Source: Lachnospiraceae bacterium UBA3638 (GTDB lineage Bacteria; Bacillota; Clostridia; Lachnospirales; Lachnospiraceae). Taken from it: a stretch of DNA of 6,558 nucleotides. Each line of letters begins with the position of its first letter. The stretch's first letter is position 1. Under the pieces are notes generated by a model. That model saw nothing but the letters and a program-made list of their open reading frames with translations. It searched no databases and was not told where the DNA came from. Positions 1 to 6,558 of this stretch are shown here, piece after piece. The position numbers and the translations under genes are program-made. The stretch covers positions 1 through 6,558 of the forward strand of contig DFKT01000004.1 of NCBI GenBank assembly GCA_002373595.1. Direction: 5' to 3'.

Positions 1-204
1 AAGGCTATGAAGAAGATCCTTGCAGACATCCAGGACGGAACCTTCGCAAGCGAGTTCCTTCAGGAGATGAGCCCTGCAGGAAAGCAGGTTCACTTTAAGG
101 CTATGAGAAAGCTTGCTGCCGAGCATCCTTCAGAGAAGGTCGGCGAGGAAGTAAGAAAGCTCTACAGCTGGAACAACGAGGCTGACAAGTTCATCAACAA
201 CTAA
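1..204 (+). CDS. ilvC: Ketol-acid reductoisomerase, C-terminal end (partial)
   Basis: Only the last 67 residues and the TAA stop are in the window; the reading frame is open from base 1, so the true start lies upstream and the ATG at base 7 is an internal methionine. The fragment matches the C-terminal helical end of class I ketol-acid reductoisomerase: a 'MKKILADIQDGTFASEF' segment, followed by an 'HPSEKVGEEVRKL' segment and a final 'YSW', like the family's usual ending of 'E.VG..LR....W'. A short insertion-like stretch (SPAGKQVH) and a ten-residue tail after the Trp make it slightly longer than many homologues. The full enzyme is normally about 330-345 residues. It is a cytoplasmic NAD(P)H- and Mg-dependent enzyme that converts 2-acetolactate or 2-aceto-2-hydroxybutyrate to the dihydroxy acids of valine/leucine and isoleucine synthesis. 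The cofactor-binding N-terminal domain is not visible. An intrinsic terminator follows the stop. Family recognition is by eye from this conserved end. Confidence 0.87.
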   Translation, partial: KAMKKILADIQDGTFASEFLQEMSPAGKQVHFKAMRKLAAEHPSEKVGEEVRKLYSWNNEADKFINN

Positions 205-226
205 GCCCATCGTTTCTTATTCAGAC

Positions 227-255
227 TTGTATGCCGGGATGCCTATATATAAAAT
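227..255 (+). promoter_or_regulatory. Candidate sigma-A promoter for the ABC gene, overlapping the terminator
   Basis: TTGTAT (227-232, 4 of 6 to TTGACA) and TAAAAT (250-255, 5 of 6 to TATAAT) are separated by 17 bases. The -10 box falls in the AT-rich loop of the ilvC terminator. Transcription would start near 262, in the 3' arm of the stem, and give a leader of about 20 bases before the ABC start codon. It is suggested because the ABC gene otherwise has no room for its own promoter downstream of the terminator. A chance match in an AT-rich loop, or expression by read-through, is a real alternative. Confidence 0.35.
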
Positions 256-273
256 TGGTATCCCGGTTTTTTT
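233..273 (+). terminator. Intrinsic terminator after ilvC
   Basis: A stem of about ten pairs (234-243 with 257-266, one G-U pair; core CCGGGAT/ATCCCGG) encloses a 13-base AT-rich loop and is followed by seven T's (267-273). It starts 29 bases after the ilvC stop and fits a Rho-independent terminator on the + strand. There is no A-tract upstream, so it is not bidirectional. The next gene starts 8 bases beyond the U-tract. Confidence 0.88.
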
Positions 274-281
274 AGAAAGCT

Positions 282-2084
282 ATGACAAACAATTTTGAAG
301 ACAAGATAAGACCGCCCAAGGGCATCAAACCGGAAGAATGGTTTACGGAGTGTTACCGCACGCATAAGGGACACCCCTTAAGGATCCTTCTCGGCATATA
401 CAGGGGAAATTATCACAAGTTCTTCCTTGCGGTAGTTTTCTTTTTCTTTAAGCATTCGCCTGTTTGGATACTTCCCATCGTAACAGCGAGTCTTATCAAC
501 GATATAATGAATTCCAGCCCTGACATCATGAATCATATCTATCTGTATTCTGCTGTCATGGTCGTACTTCTTATACTAAATATTCCGTTTAATTATGCTT
601 ATACCGCCTTTAAATCCCAGGCGACGAGATATGCCGAGACGGGCCTTAGAAAAGCCCTTATCAAAAAACTGCAGGAGCTGTCAATTGCTTTCCACATAGA
701 CACTCAGTCGGGACGCCTTCAGTCCAAGATAATGAGGGATGTTGAAGCGGTCGAGATGCTGTCGACTCAGATGTTTCTCAGCGTGCTCAATATAATACTT
801 AATATTTCAGTTGCTCTCGTTGTAACTGTTCAGAAGAGCCTTATCGTATTTTTCTTCTTCCTCGTAACGACTCCTGTTGCGGCAGTCACGCTCTGGTTCT
901 TCAGGAACATAATGAAAAAGAGCAATACCGAATTCCGTAAGGAGATGGAAGAGACAAGTGCGATGGTCATGGAGATGGTCGAGCTTGTACCCGTCACCAG
1001 AGCACATGCCCTTGAAAATGAGGAAATCTCCAAAGTAAGCGGTCAGCTCATGACTGTTGCGGAGAAAGGATACAGACTCGATCTGGTTCAGACTCTTTTC
1101 GGATCGGTCGGGTGGGTCATCTTCCAGATATTCCAGGTAGCATGTCTGGCTTTCACGGGATTTCTTGCTTTTAAAGGAAGAGTGCAGGCCGGCGATATCA
1201 CTTTATACCAGTCATATTTTGCTACGATCGTCAATCAGGTATCAGCGATAATTGCACTTGTGCCCACGATAGCTAAGGGTGTAGAGAGTGTTAATTCCAT
1301 AGGAGAGATACTCCTGTCCGATGATGTTGAAAAGAATGAAGGTAAAGAGATAATTGATTCCGTCAGGGGAGAGTTTGACTTTAAGAATGTCCACTTCGGA
1401 TATAACGATACGGAAGTGCTTAAAGGACTTGATCTTCATGTTAAAGAGGGTGAGACGATCGCACTTGTCGGTGAATCCGGCGCAGGTAAATCAACTATCA
1501 TCAACATGGTCATCGGTTTCTACCTGACCGGGAAGGGTGAAGTCCTTCTGGACGGAAAGAACATAAATTCTATCGATCTGCGTAGTTACAGGAGATTCCT
1601 GGCTTCCGTGCCGCAGACTTCGATACTCTTTTCAGGAACGATAAGAGATAATATAATATACGGAGCGGAACATGTGACCGAGGATGAGCTCTGGAAGGTC
1701 ATCGATGCTGCCAACTTAAGGGATCTGATAGAGAGCATGCCTAAAGGACTTGATACTCCTGTAGGCGAACACGGAGGTAAGCTCTCGGGCGGACAGAGGC
1801 AGCGTATATCTATCGCGAGAGCGCTTATCAGAGATCCTAAGGTGATAGTTTTGGATGAAGCCACAAGTGCGCTGGATTCGGTTTCTGAGAGCCTTATTCA
1901 ACAGGCTATAGAGAATCTGACAAAGGGCAGGACGACATTTATCGTAGCTCACAGACTATCAACCATCAGAAATGCCGACAGGATCGCCGTCATAGCTGAA
2001 GGAAAATGTACGGAGATAGGTACTTACGACGAACTCATGGAGAAAAAGGGTGAGTTCTATAAACTTAAGAAATTACAGAGCTGA
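282..2084 (+). CDS. ABC exporter half-transporter (membrane domain fused to ATPase)
   Basis: A 600-residue protein with the standard type I exporter layout (MsbA/LmrA/BmrA-like). A cytoplasmic N-terminal stretch of about 45 residues precedes a six-helix membrane domain (helices roughly 47-75, 85-110, 165-185, 186-208, 272-298, 305-332) and a C-terminal ATPase from about 363. The ATPase carries an A-loop Tyr (Y374), Walker [10 protein letters not shown] (397-405), Q-loop Q445, signature LSGGQ (501-505), Walker B V-I-V-L-D-E (521-526) with catalytic E526, and switch H557. All catalytic residues are intact, so a homodimer could be active; no partner half-transporter is adjacent. The start at 282 is fixed: an in-frame TAG at 273-275 lies just upstream, and no in-frame ATG, GTG or TTG occurs in the next 60 or so codons. 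The ribosome binding site is poor (AGAAAG, 274-279, only two bases from ATG). Substrate cannot be told from sequence; drugs, lipids or peptides are typical of the family. It sits between ilvC and leuC with no terminator before leuC. Confidence 0.93.
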   Translation: MTNNFEDKIRPPKGIKPEEWFTECYRTHKGHPLRILLGIYRGNYHKFFLAVVFFFFKHSPVWILPIVTASLINDIMNSSPDIMNHIYLYSAVMVVLLILNIPFNYAYTAFKSQATRYAETGLRKALIKKLQELSIAFHIDTQSGRLQSKIMRDVEAVEMLSTQMFLSVLNIILNISVALVVTVQKSLIVFFFFLVTTPVAAVTLWFFRNIMKKSNTEFRKEMEETSAMVMEMVELVPVTRAHALENEEISKVSGQLMTVAEKGYRLDLVQTLFGSVGWVIFQIFQVACLAFTGFLAFKGRVQAGDITLYQSYFATIVNQVSAIIALVPTIAKGVESVNSIGEILLSDDVEKNEGKEIIDSVRGEFDFKNVHFGYNDTEVLKGLDLHVKEGETIALVGESGAGKSTIINMVIGFYLTGKGEVLLDGKNINSIDLRSYRRFLASVPQTSILFSGTIRDNIIYGAEHVTEDELWKVIDAANLRDLIESMPKGLDTPVGEHGGKLSGGQRQRISIARALIRDPKVIVLDEATSALDSVSESLIQQAIENLTKGRTTFIVAHRLSTIRNADRIAVIAEGKCTEIGTYDELMEKKGEFYKLKKLQS

Positions 2085-2101
2085 TAGCTTTTAAAGCGAT
2101 C
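2083..2101. promoter_or_regulatory. Imperfect 9-9 palindrome upstream of leuC (possible operator)
   Basis: GATAGCTTT and AAAGCGATC are inverted repeats around a single central T (2092), matching at eight of nine positions. It begins in the ABC stop codon and ends ten bases before the leuC ribosome binding site. It has no following U-tract, so it is not a terminator, and the one-base centre makes it more like a DNA-binding site than an RNA hairpin. It may be chance; no regulator is identifiable from it. Confidence 0.2.
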
Positions 2102-2110
2102 GGTATAAGG

Positions 2111-2116
2111 AAGGAG
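2111..2116 (+). promoter_or_regulatory. Strong ribosome binding site of leuC
   Basis: AAGGAG lies nine bases before ATG 2126. It decides between three in-frame methionines (2126, 2132, 2138) in favour of the first; the other two would be 15 and 21 bases away. Confidence 0.85.
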
Positions 2117-2125
2117 ATAAACAAA

Positions 2126-3397
2126 ATGGGAATGACAATGACTCAAAAGATCCTTGCAAATGCTGCAGGGCTTCCGGAGGTAAAGGCAGGACAGCTTATC
2201 ATGGCTAACCTGAATCTGGTCCTCGGAAATGACATCACCAGCCCCGTCGCGATCCATGAGATGGACAAGATGAAGGTGGACGGTGTCTTTGATAAGGACA
2301 AGATCGCACTTGTTCCCGATCACTTTGTTCCCAATAAGGATATCAAGTCTGCTGAGCATTGCAGATGTGTGCGCGAGTTCGCCAGAAAGAACGACATCAC
2401 AAATTACTTCGAAGTCGGCGAGATGGGCATCGAGCATGCGCTTCTCCCTGAGAGAGGACTTACCGTTCCCGGAGATGTAATAATCGGAGCTGATTCTCAC
2501 ACCTGTACATATGGTGCTCTCGGAGCATTCTCGACCGGTGTCGGAAGTACGGATATGGCTGCAGGAATGGCTACCGGACAGGCGTGGTTCAAGGTTCCTT
2601 CCGCGATCAAGTTTAATATAGTCGGCAAGAAAGCAAAGGATATAAGCGGTAAGGACGTCATCCTCCATATCATCGGCATGATCGGTGTGGACGGCGCCCT
2701 CTATCGTTCGATGGAATTCGTTGGAGACGGCATCAAAGAACTCACTATGGATGATCGTTTTACCATTGCGAATATGGCTATCGAAGCAGGTGGAAAGAAC
2801 GGTATCTTCCCTGTTGATGATCTGACGATATCTTACCTCAATGCTCATACCGAGAGAGATTACAGGATATTTGAGGCTGATGCGGATGCCGAGTACGATG
2901 AGGAGTATACTATCGATCTCAGTAAGCTGCGTCCTACGATAGCATTCCCTCATCTTCCCGAGAATACTCATACGATCGATGAGATCCATGACAACGGGGA
3001 TATCAAGATCGATCAGGTTGTTATCGGATCATGCACTAACGGAAGAATGGATGATCTTCGCATCGCAGCTGAGGTTCTTAAAGGCAGACATGTAGCTAAA
3101 GGACTCAGACTCATCGTTATCCCCGCTACTCAGAAGATATACCTTAAGGCAATGGAAGAAGGTCTTCTCAAGATCTTTATCGAAGCGGGCGGCGTCGTAT
3201 CTACACCTACCTGCGGACCCTGCCTTGGTGGATATATGGGTGTCCTCGCAGAAGGCGAGAAGTGTGTATCTACCACGAACCGTAACTTTGTAGGTCGTAT
3301 GGGACATATTAATTCCGAGATCTATCTTGCAAGCCCTGCTGTTGCTGCAGCAAGCGCTGTACGAGGCGAGATCTCAGCCCCCGAGGATCTGTGGTAA
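2126..3397 (+). CDS. leuC: 3-isopropylmalate dehydratase large subunit
   Basis: The catalytic, iron-sulfur subunit of isopropylmalate isomerase. With LeuD it converts 2-isopropylmalate to 3-isopropylmalate through a dehydration/hydration in the cytoplasm, the second step of the leucine branch. The 423-residue protein belongs to the aconitase superfamily and is of the short type common in clostridia and archaea; the E. coli enzyme is about 466. The three cysteines expected to bind the 4Fe-4S cluster are C303 (in VIGSCTNGR), C363 and C366 (in [10 protein letters not shown]). The aconitase signature around [10 protein letters not shown] (about 121-130) is intact. leuD follows after 29 bases with its own ribosome binding site, as expected for a two-subunit enzyme. 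Short LeuC proteins are close to homoaconitase, (R)-2-methylmalate (citramalate pathway) and 2,3-dimethylmalate dehydratases, so substrate breadth is open. The context (ilvC upstream, leuD downstream) favours isopropylmalate. Gene order implies co-transcription with the ABC gene or an unseen promoter inside it. Confidence 0.95.
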   Translation: MGMTMTQKILANAAGLPEVKAGQLIMANLNLVLGNDITSPVAIHEMDKMKVDGVFDKDKIALVPDHFVPNKDIKSAEHCRCVREFARKNDITNYFEVGEMGIEHALLPERGLTVPGDVIIGADSHTCTYGALGAFSTGVGSTDMAAGMATGQAWFKVPSAIKFNIVGKKAKDISGKDVILHIIGMIGVDGALYRSMEFVGDGIKELTMDDRFTIANMAIEAGGKNGIFPVDDLTISYLNAHTERDYRIFEADADAEYDEEYTIDLSKLRPTIAFPHLPENTHTIDEIHDNGDIKIDQVVIGSCTNGRMDDLRIAAEVLKGRHVAKGLRLIVIPATQKIYLKAMEEGLLKIFIEAGGVVSTPTCGPCLGGYMGVLAEGEKCVSTTNRNFVGRMGHINSEIYLASPAVAAASAVRGEISAPEDLW

Positions 3398-3426
3398 AGA
3401 ATGACTGCTGATAAGGAGAATATAAA

Positions 3427-3918
3427 ATGGAAAATGCTAAAGGAAGAGTATTCAAATACGGAGACAATGTAGATACCGATGTCATCATCCCTGCGAGATA
3501 TCTTAATTCATCCGATCCTGCAGAGCTTGCGACTCATTGCATGGAAGATATAGACAAGGATTTCGTTAACAAGGTACAGAAGGGTGATATCATCGTTGCC
3601 AATAAGAACTTCGGATGCGGATCTTCGAGAGAGCACGCACCGATCTCCATCAAGGCGGCAGGTGTTTCCTGTGTTATAGCAGAGACTTTTGCAAGGATCT
3701 TTTACAGAAACTCTATCAATATAGGACTTCCCATCATAGAGTGTCCCGAAGCTGCCAAAGAGATAAATGCGGGAGATGAGGTCGAGATAGACTTTGCAAG
3801 CGGTGTGATAACCGATAATACCACCGGCAGGAAATATCAGGGACAGGCTTTCCCTGAGTTCATGCAGAAGATAATTGATTCGGAAGGATTGGTCAATTTC
3901 ATTAATTCATCTAAATGA
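3427..3918 (+). CDS. leuD: 3-isopropylmalate dehydratase small subunit
   Basis: The small 'swivel' subunit (163 residues, normal length for the short clostridial type) that completes the LeuC active site and carries the substrate-recognition loop. Visible marks are [10 protein letters not shown] (13-22), the loop Y-L-N-S-S-D-P (25-31), the conserved [12 protein letters not shown] (61-72) and the [12 protein letters not shown] segment (89-100). In homoaconitase small subunits the loop usually reads Y-L-R-T, with the Arg binding the extra carboxylate. Asn at that place here speaks against homoaconitase and for isopropylmalate or methylmalate (family knowledge plus inference). AAGGAG at 3413-3418, eight bases before ATG, supports the start. 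Its TGA overlaps the ATG of the next gene, so translation of the MATE gene is probably coupled to it. Confidence 0.95.
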   Translation: MENAKGRVFKYGDNVDTDVIIPARYLNSSDPAELATHCMEDIDKDFVNKVQKGDIIVANKNFGCGSSREHAPISIKAAGVSCVIAETFARIFYRNSINIGLPIIECPEAAKEINAGDEVEIDFASGVITDNTTGRKYQGQAFPEFMQKIIDSEGLVNFINSSK

Positions 3919-5303
3919 CGCAGAAACTTAAGTCTTACGAAATTGATATGGTGAACGGACCGCTTTTGGGGAAAATATTACGATTTTATTTTCCCCTTAT
4001 GTTTTCGTCTGTTTTACAGCTCCTGTTCAATGCGGCCGATGTCATAGTGGTCGGTAATTTTGCAGGTGAACAGGCTCTGGCTGCTGTTGGATCGACGAGC
4101 AGTCTTATTAACCTTATCACAAATGTATTTATCGGACTTTCCGTCGGAGTAAACGTTCTTGTTGCGCATTATTACGGTGCGGGACAGAAGAAGGAACTTT
4201 CGGATATGGTGCATACTGCTGTTGCGACTTCTGTTGCGGCAGGAGGAATACTTCTCGTGACAGGAGTTTTCCTTGCACATCCCGCTCTTACTCTTATGGG
4301 TACGCCGGATGATGTGATCAGCATGTCAATTCTCTATATGAGGATATATTTCATTGGTATGCCGCTTTCCATGCTTTATAACTTCGGCGCCGCTGTGCTC
4401 CGCGCGATAGGTGATACCAAGAGACCCATGTACTATCTGACGTTTGCAGGTATCGTCAATGTCATACTCAATCTGATATCTGTCATAGTATTCAGAATGG
4501 GCGTGGCAGGTGTTGCGATCGCCACAGTCATATCTCAGGGTATTTCAGCTATATTGGTACTCAGATGCTTGATGATGAGCGAAGGGGACTATAGGGTATA
4601 TTTGGACAGGATCAGGATTGACGGAGCCATGCTCAGACGTATGGCTGCAATAGGACTCCCTGCAGGTTTACAGGGATCGCTTTTCTCGATTTCGAATGTG
4701 CTGATCCAGTCTTCGGTAAACTCTTTTGGATCTATCGTGATGGCAGGAAATACTGCAGCGTGCAATGTAGAAGGATTCGTATATGTCAGCATGAATGCAT
4801 TCTCACAGACTGCGATCAGTTTTGCGGGACAGAATTACGGAGCTGCAAATTACAAGAGGATCAAGCAGACGATGTATATCTGTCTGATACTGGTTACTGT
4901 AGTTGGTCTTGCAGCCGGAAACGGGGCATACCTTTTGGGCCGCCCGCTGATCGATCTGTATACGAGCGGAGAGAATTCAGGTGCTGTCATAAGCTATGGT
5001 GTGCTGAGACTGAGCATTATATGTACGACATATTTCCTATGCGGAGTTATGGATGTAATGGCCGGTACGCTTCGCGGTATGGGATGTTCGCTTATGCCAA
5101 CGATCGTATCGCTTACGGGAGCATGCTTACTTAGGATAGTCTGGATACTTACTGTATTTGCAAACTATAGAACTCTGGAGATACTTTATTTCTCGTATCC
5201 TTTGAGCTGGGCGATAACGTTCAGTGTTCATCTGATATGTTTTTACGCCGTATATTCATTTATCGTGAGAAAATCCAAAATTGGTGTGAAGAGAGGCAAA
5301 TAA
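3915..5303 (+). CDS. MATE-family efflux transporter
   Basis: A 462-residue integral membrane protein of the multi-antimicrobial extrusion (MATE, NorM/DinF superfamily) group, normal in length and expected to have 12 membrane helices in two pseudo-symmetric bundles. The N-terminus has the common clostridial form: a short basic head, I-D-M-V-N-G-P-L-L (10-18), then helix 1 with a membrane Asp (D42 in NAADVIVVG) typical of the cation-coupling site. The duplicated motif after the second helix of each half is visible as A-H-Y-Y-G-A-G (84-90) and G-Q-N-Y-G-A-A-N (305-312). Such proteins export drugs, dyes or metabolites in exchange for Na+ or H+; the substrate here is unknown. The ATG overlaps the leuD stop by four bases and has no close ribosome binding site, so it likely depends on ribosomes finishing leuD. 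A later ATG at 3948 would remove part of the conserved N-terminus and is less likely. The lipoprotein gene starts one base after its stop. Confidence 0.93.
   Translation: MTQKLKSYEIDMVNGPLLGKILRFYFPLMFSSVLQLLFNAADVIVVGNFAGEQALAAVGSTSSLINLITNVFIGLSVGVNVLVAHYYGAGQKKELSDMVHTAVATSVAAGGILLVTGVFLAHPALTLMGTPDDVISMSILYMRIYFIGMPLSMLYNFGAAVLRAIGDTKRPMYYLTFAGIVNVILNLISVIVFRMGVAGVAIATVISQGISAILVLRCLMMSEGDYRVYLDRIRIDGAMLRRMAAIGLPAGLQGSLFSISNVLIQSSVNSFGSIVMAGNTAACNVEGFVYVSMNAFSQTAISFAGQNYGAANYKRIKQTMYICLILVTVVGLAAGNGAYLLGRPLIDLYTSGENSGAVISYGVLRLSIICTTYFLCGVMDVMAGTLRGMGCSLMPTIVSLTGACLLRIVWILTVFANYRTLEILYFSYPLSWAITFSVHLICFYAVYSFIVRKSKIGVKRGK
5290..5296 (+). promoter_or_regulatory. Ribosome binding site for the GTG-started lipoprotein
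   Basis: AGAGAGG, inside the last codons of the MATE gene, lies eight bases before GTG 5305. It supports GTG as the start rather than ATG 5335, which would cut away the charged head and half of the signal peptide. Confidence 0.7.
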
Positions 5304-5304
5304 G

Positions 5305-6558
5305 GTGAAAAAGAAATTAGCAGTTTTAGTGTCAATGTTATTCGTGTTTTCTTCTGTACTTGCTGGATGTGGAAAGACTACAGAGGATCCTAAGAATCCC
5401 CAGGTGGATGATTTGGGCGTAACTGAGAACGACGATCAGGTTGCTGCCAATGTTGAAGATCAGATTACCGAAGGCGGTTATATCGAGGCTCAGTACAATG
5501 TAAGACAGAGACTCGGCGGATACCCTATCGACTACCTTGACAGGGGTGTTACTTTTGCAAACATTTCCGCAGAGCAGAAGTATTTCGATTATCTTGAAAC
5601 AAAGTGGGTGGACTCCTCTTGGGTAAATCCCGATGCATCTGAGGATGATATTTTCCGTAAGGATGTTTTCCTTGCACTTAAATCCGGGCTTTATGACAGA
5701 ATGACCGCAACCATCGGTGATTACACTGAAATCGAAACAGAAATGATGAAGGTCTATAAGGGCATTGAGGGTGAGGCAGATCTTATCAATGAAAAGTATG
5801 TGAATATCGCGCTTGCTGATATTGCAGGTTTTAATGGGTACGGTTTTACCAATAACACAAATGTTATGGATACTGTAACCCTTGGCGTAGTTCTCGATAT
5901 GGCGGCTATTTTTGCACACGATGATACTTTCAACATTACCACTTATGCAGACAGTTCGAGAGTTGACATATCTAATGCGGAGAATTTACAGAACCCTGCA
6001 ACCGGTAATGATATTAACTATGCCATGGCAGTGGCACTTGGTCTTGATACTGCTGACCCCGCACAGTCCCTTACAGATGCCGGCTACTCATCATATGAGA
6101 CAGATGTTGTTTCAACTTCTATTCTTGCCTATGACCGTGTGGTTGTAACAAATGCAAAGATATATGCTTCTGATTTCAACGCATCCTTAAAGGAAGATAC
6201 CCCTGCAGTTGAGGACGGCAACAAGACTTCTGACGGTGGAAATAGTGATACGACTCCTAATGACGATCACAAGCCTGCTGATAACACGTCTGCCAGCGGC
6301 ATTGGTAAGAAGGTTTACATCAATGGTGTTGAGTACACTTATGGCGGGACCGCTCCTAACGGTACTGTTGTAGACGACCCTGTATTCTATAATCACCCCG
6401 AGGCAGCCATTATGACTTGGGACGAAATTAACGATAAGGCAGAAGGTGTTGTTGAAGGAGCTGACGGTTCTGTAACATTCAACCGGGATGCTTCTTGGGA
6501 GCAAGATGCAAATACCCGTACAGACAATTACAATAGCATTCTTAAACAGTACGGAACT
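5305..6558 (+). CDS. Putative secreted lipoprotein, function unknown (3' end missing)
   Basis: The frame is open from GTG 5305 to the last base of the window (418 codons, no stop), so the gene is truncated by the window edge. It starts with a clear lipoprotein signal peptide: basic M-K-K-K, a hydrophobic core (5-18) and lipobox L-A-G-C with the lipidation Cys at residue 22 (codon 5368-5370). No other cysteine follows. After an acidic, probably flexible stretch (about 24-57), residues about 58-296 look like a folded domain rich in Asp, Glu and aromatic residues (for example Y93-F-D-Y and W101, W106). A low-complexity acidic linker rich in Asp, Asn, Thr, Gly and Pro (297-334) leads to a second region (335 on) opening with K-K-V-Y-I-N-G-V-E-Y. 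I do not recognise either region. The protein should be anchored on the outer face of the membrane. Being one base from the MATE gene, it is probably co-translated with it. GTG start and missing stop make it easy to overlook. Confidence is for the gene being real, not for a function. Confidence 0.88.
   Translation, partial: MKKKLAVLVSMLFVFSSVLAGCGKTTEDPKNPQVDDLGVTENDDQVAANVEDQITEGGYIEAQYNVRQRLGGYPIDYLDRGVTFANISAEQKYFDYLETKWVDSSWVNPDASEDDIFRKDVFLALKSGLYDRMTATIGDYTEIETEMMKVYKGIEGEADLINEKYVNIALADIAGFNGYGFTNNTNVMDTVTLGVVLDMAAIFAHDDTFNITTYADSSRVDISNAENLQNPATGNDINYAMAVALGLDTADPAQSLTDAGYSSYETDVVSTSILAYDRVVVTNAKIYASDFNASLKEDTPAVEDGNKTSDGGNSDTTPNDDHKPADNTSASGIGKKVYINGVEYTYGGTAPNGTVVDDPVFYNHPEAAIMTWDEINDKAEGVVEGADGSVTFNRDASWEQDANTRTDNYNSILKQYGT

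Noticed and set aside
2087..2097. GCTTTTAAAGC as a terminator between ABC and leuC
   Set aside because: The stem is short with an impossible one-base loop and no U-tract follows; it is kept only as part of a possible operator palindrome.
2081..2109. Promoter-like CTGATA, 17 bases, TATAAG just before leuC
   Set aside because: Transcription would begin near 2116, inside or after the AAGGAG site, leaving leuC without its ribosome binding site. Such a start is inconsistent with the strong site seen.
2057..2989. 310-codon open frame on the - strand, antisense to leuC
   Set aside because: leuC is beyond doubt on the + strand with intact cluster cysteines. The antisense translation is rich in Ser, Arg, Ile, Cys and His with no recognisable motif, as expected from the reverse complement of a codon-biased gene.
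3948..3950. Alternative ATG start for the MATE gene
   Set aside because: It has no good ribosome binding site and would remove part of the N-terminal segment (I-D-M-V-N-G-P-L-L) usual in this group; the ATGA overlap with leuD is the better start.
5338..5919. 193-codon open frame on the - strand under the lipoprotein gene
   Set aside because: The + strand frame here has a ribosome binding site, signal peptide and lipobox and stays open for 418 codons; the antisense product is Ile/Cys/His-rich with no motif.
5912..6148. 78-codon + strand frame within the lipoprotein gene
   Set aside because: It is an out-of-frame shadow without a ribosome binding site, Leu/Met/Gln-rich, and fully contained in the longer lipoprotein frame.
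1..6558. CRISPR array, tRNA/rRNA, insertion sequence, attachment site or phage defence system
   Set aside because: No regularly spaced repeats, transposase motifs, terminal inverted repeats or tRNA-like folds were seen. Nearly all bases are accounted for by five large or partial genes of metabolism and transport plus one lipoprotein gene.

Overview
The window looks like a chromosomal segment from an anaerobic Firmicute of class Clostridia (Lachnospiraceae- or Oscillospiraceae-like). The grounds are protein style (a short clostridial/archaeal-type LeuC and its matching LeuD), strong AAGGAG-type ribosome binding sites, frequent AGA/AGG arginine and ATA isoleucine codons, and a U-tract terminator. 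This is inferred from protein and codon character, not from a database match. All supported genes lie on the + strand and leave almost no unexplained DNA; no gene-free stretch exceeds 80 bases.

Layout. Bases 1-204 hold the 3' end of ilvC (ketol-acid reductoisomerase), closed by an intrinsic terminator at 233-273. Only 8 bases after the U-tract, an ABC exporter half-transporter of 600 residues begins (282-2084). A 41-base gap with a small imperfect palindrome and a strong ribosome binding site leads to leuC (2126-3397) and leuD (3427-3918), the two subunits of isopropylmalate isomerase. A MATE-family multidrug/metabolite efflux protein (3915-5303) overlaps leuD by four bases (ATGA). One base after its stop, a lipoprotein gene begins with GTG (5305) and runs open to the end of the window (418 codons seen, 3' end missing).

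How the genes fit together. IlvC acts in the common valine/isoleucine/leucine pathway, and LeuCD performs the second step of the leucine branch, so this is a branched-chain amino acid locus. Two unrelated transporters are inserted: the ABC exporter between ilvC and leuC, and the MATE protein after leuD. leuB, usually close by, is not between leuD and the window end. Gene spacing suggests that leuC-leuD-MATE-lipoprotein is one transcript, possibly starting upstream of the ABC gene, since no terminator separates ABC from leuC and there is no room for a T-box leader.

Most of the window is ordinary metabolism and transport. The points most worth checking are the unrecognised lipoprotein joined to the MATE gene, the translational coupling of that MATE gene to leuD, and a possible promoter placed inside the ilvC terminator.
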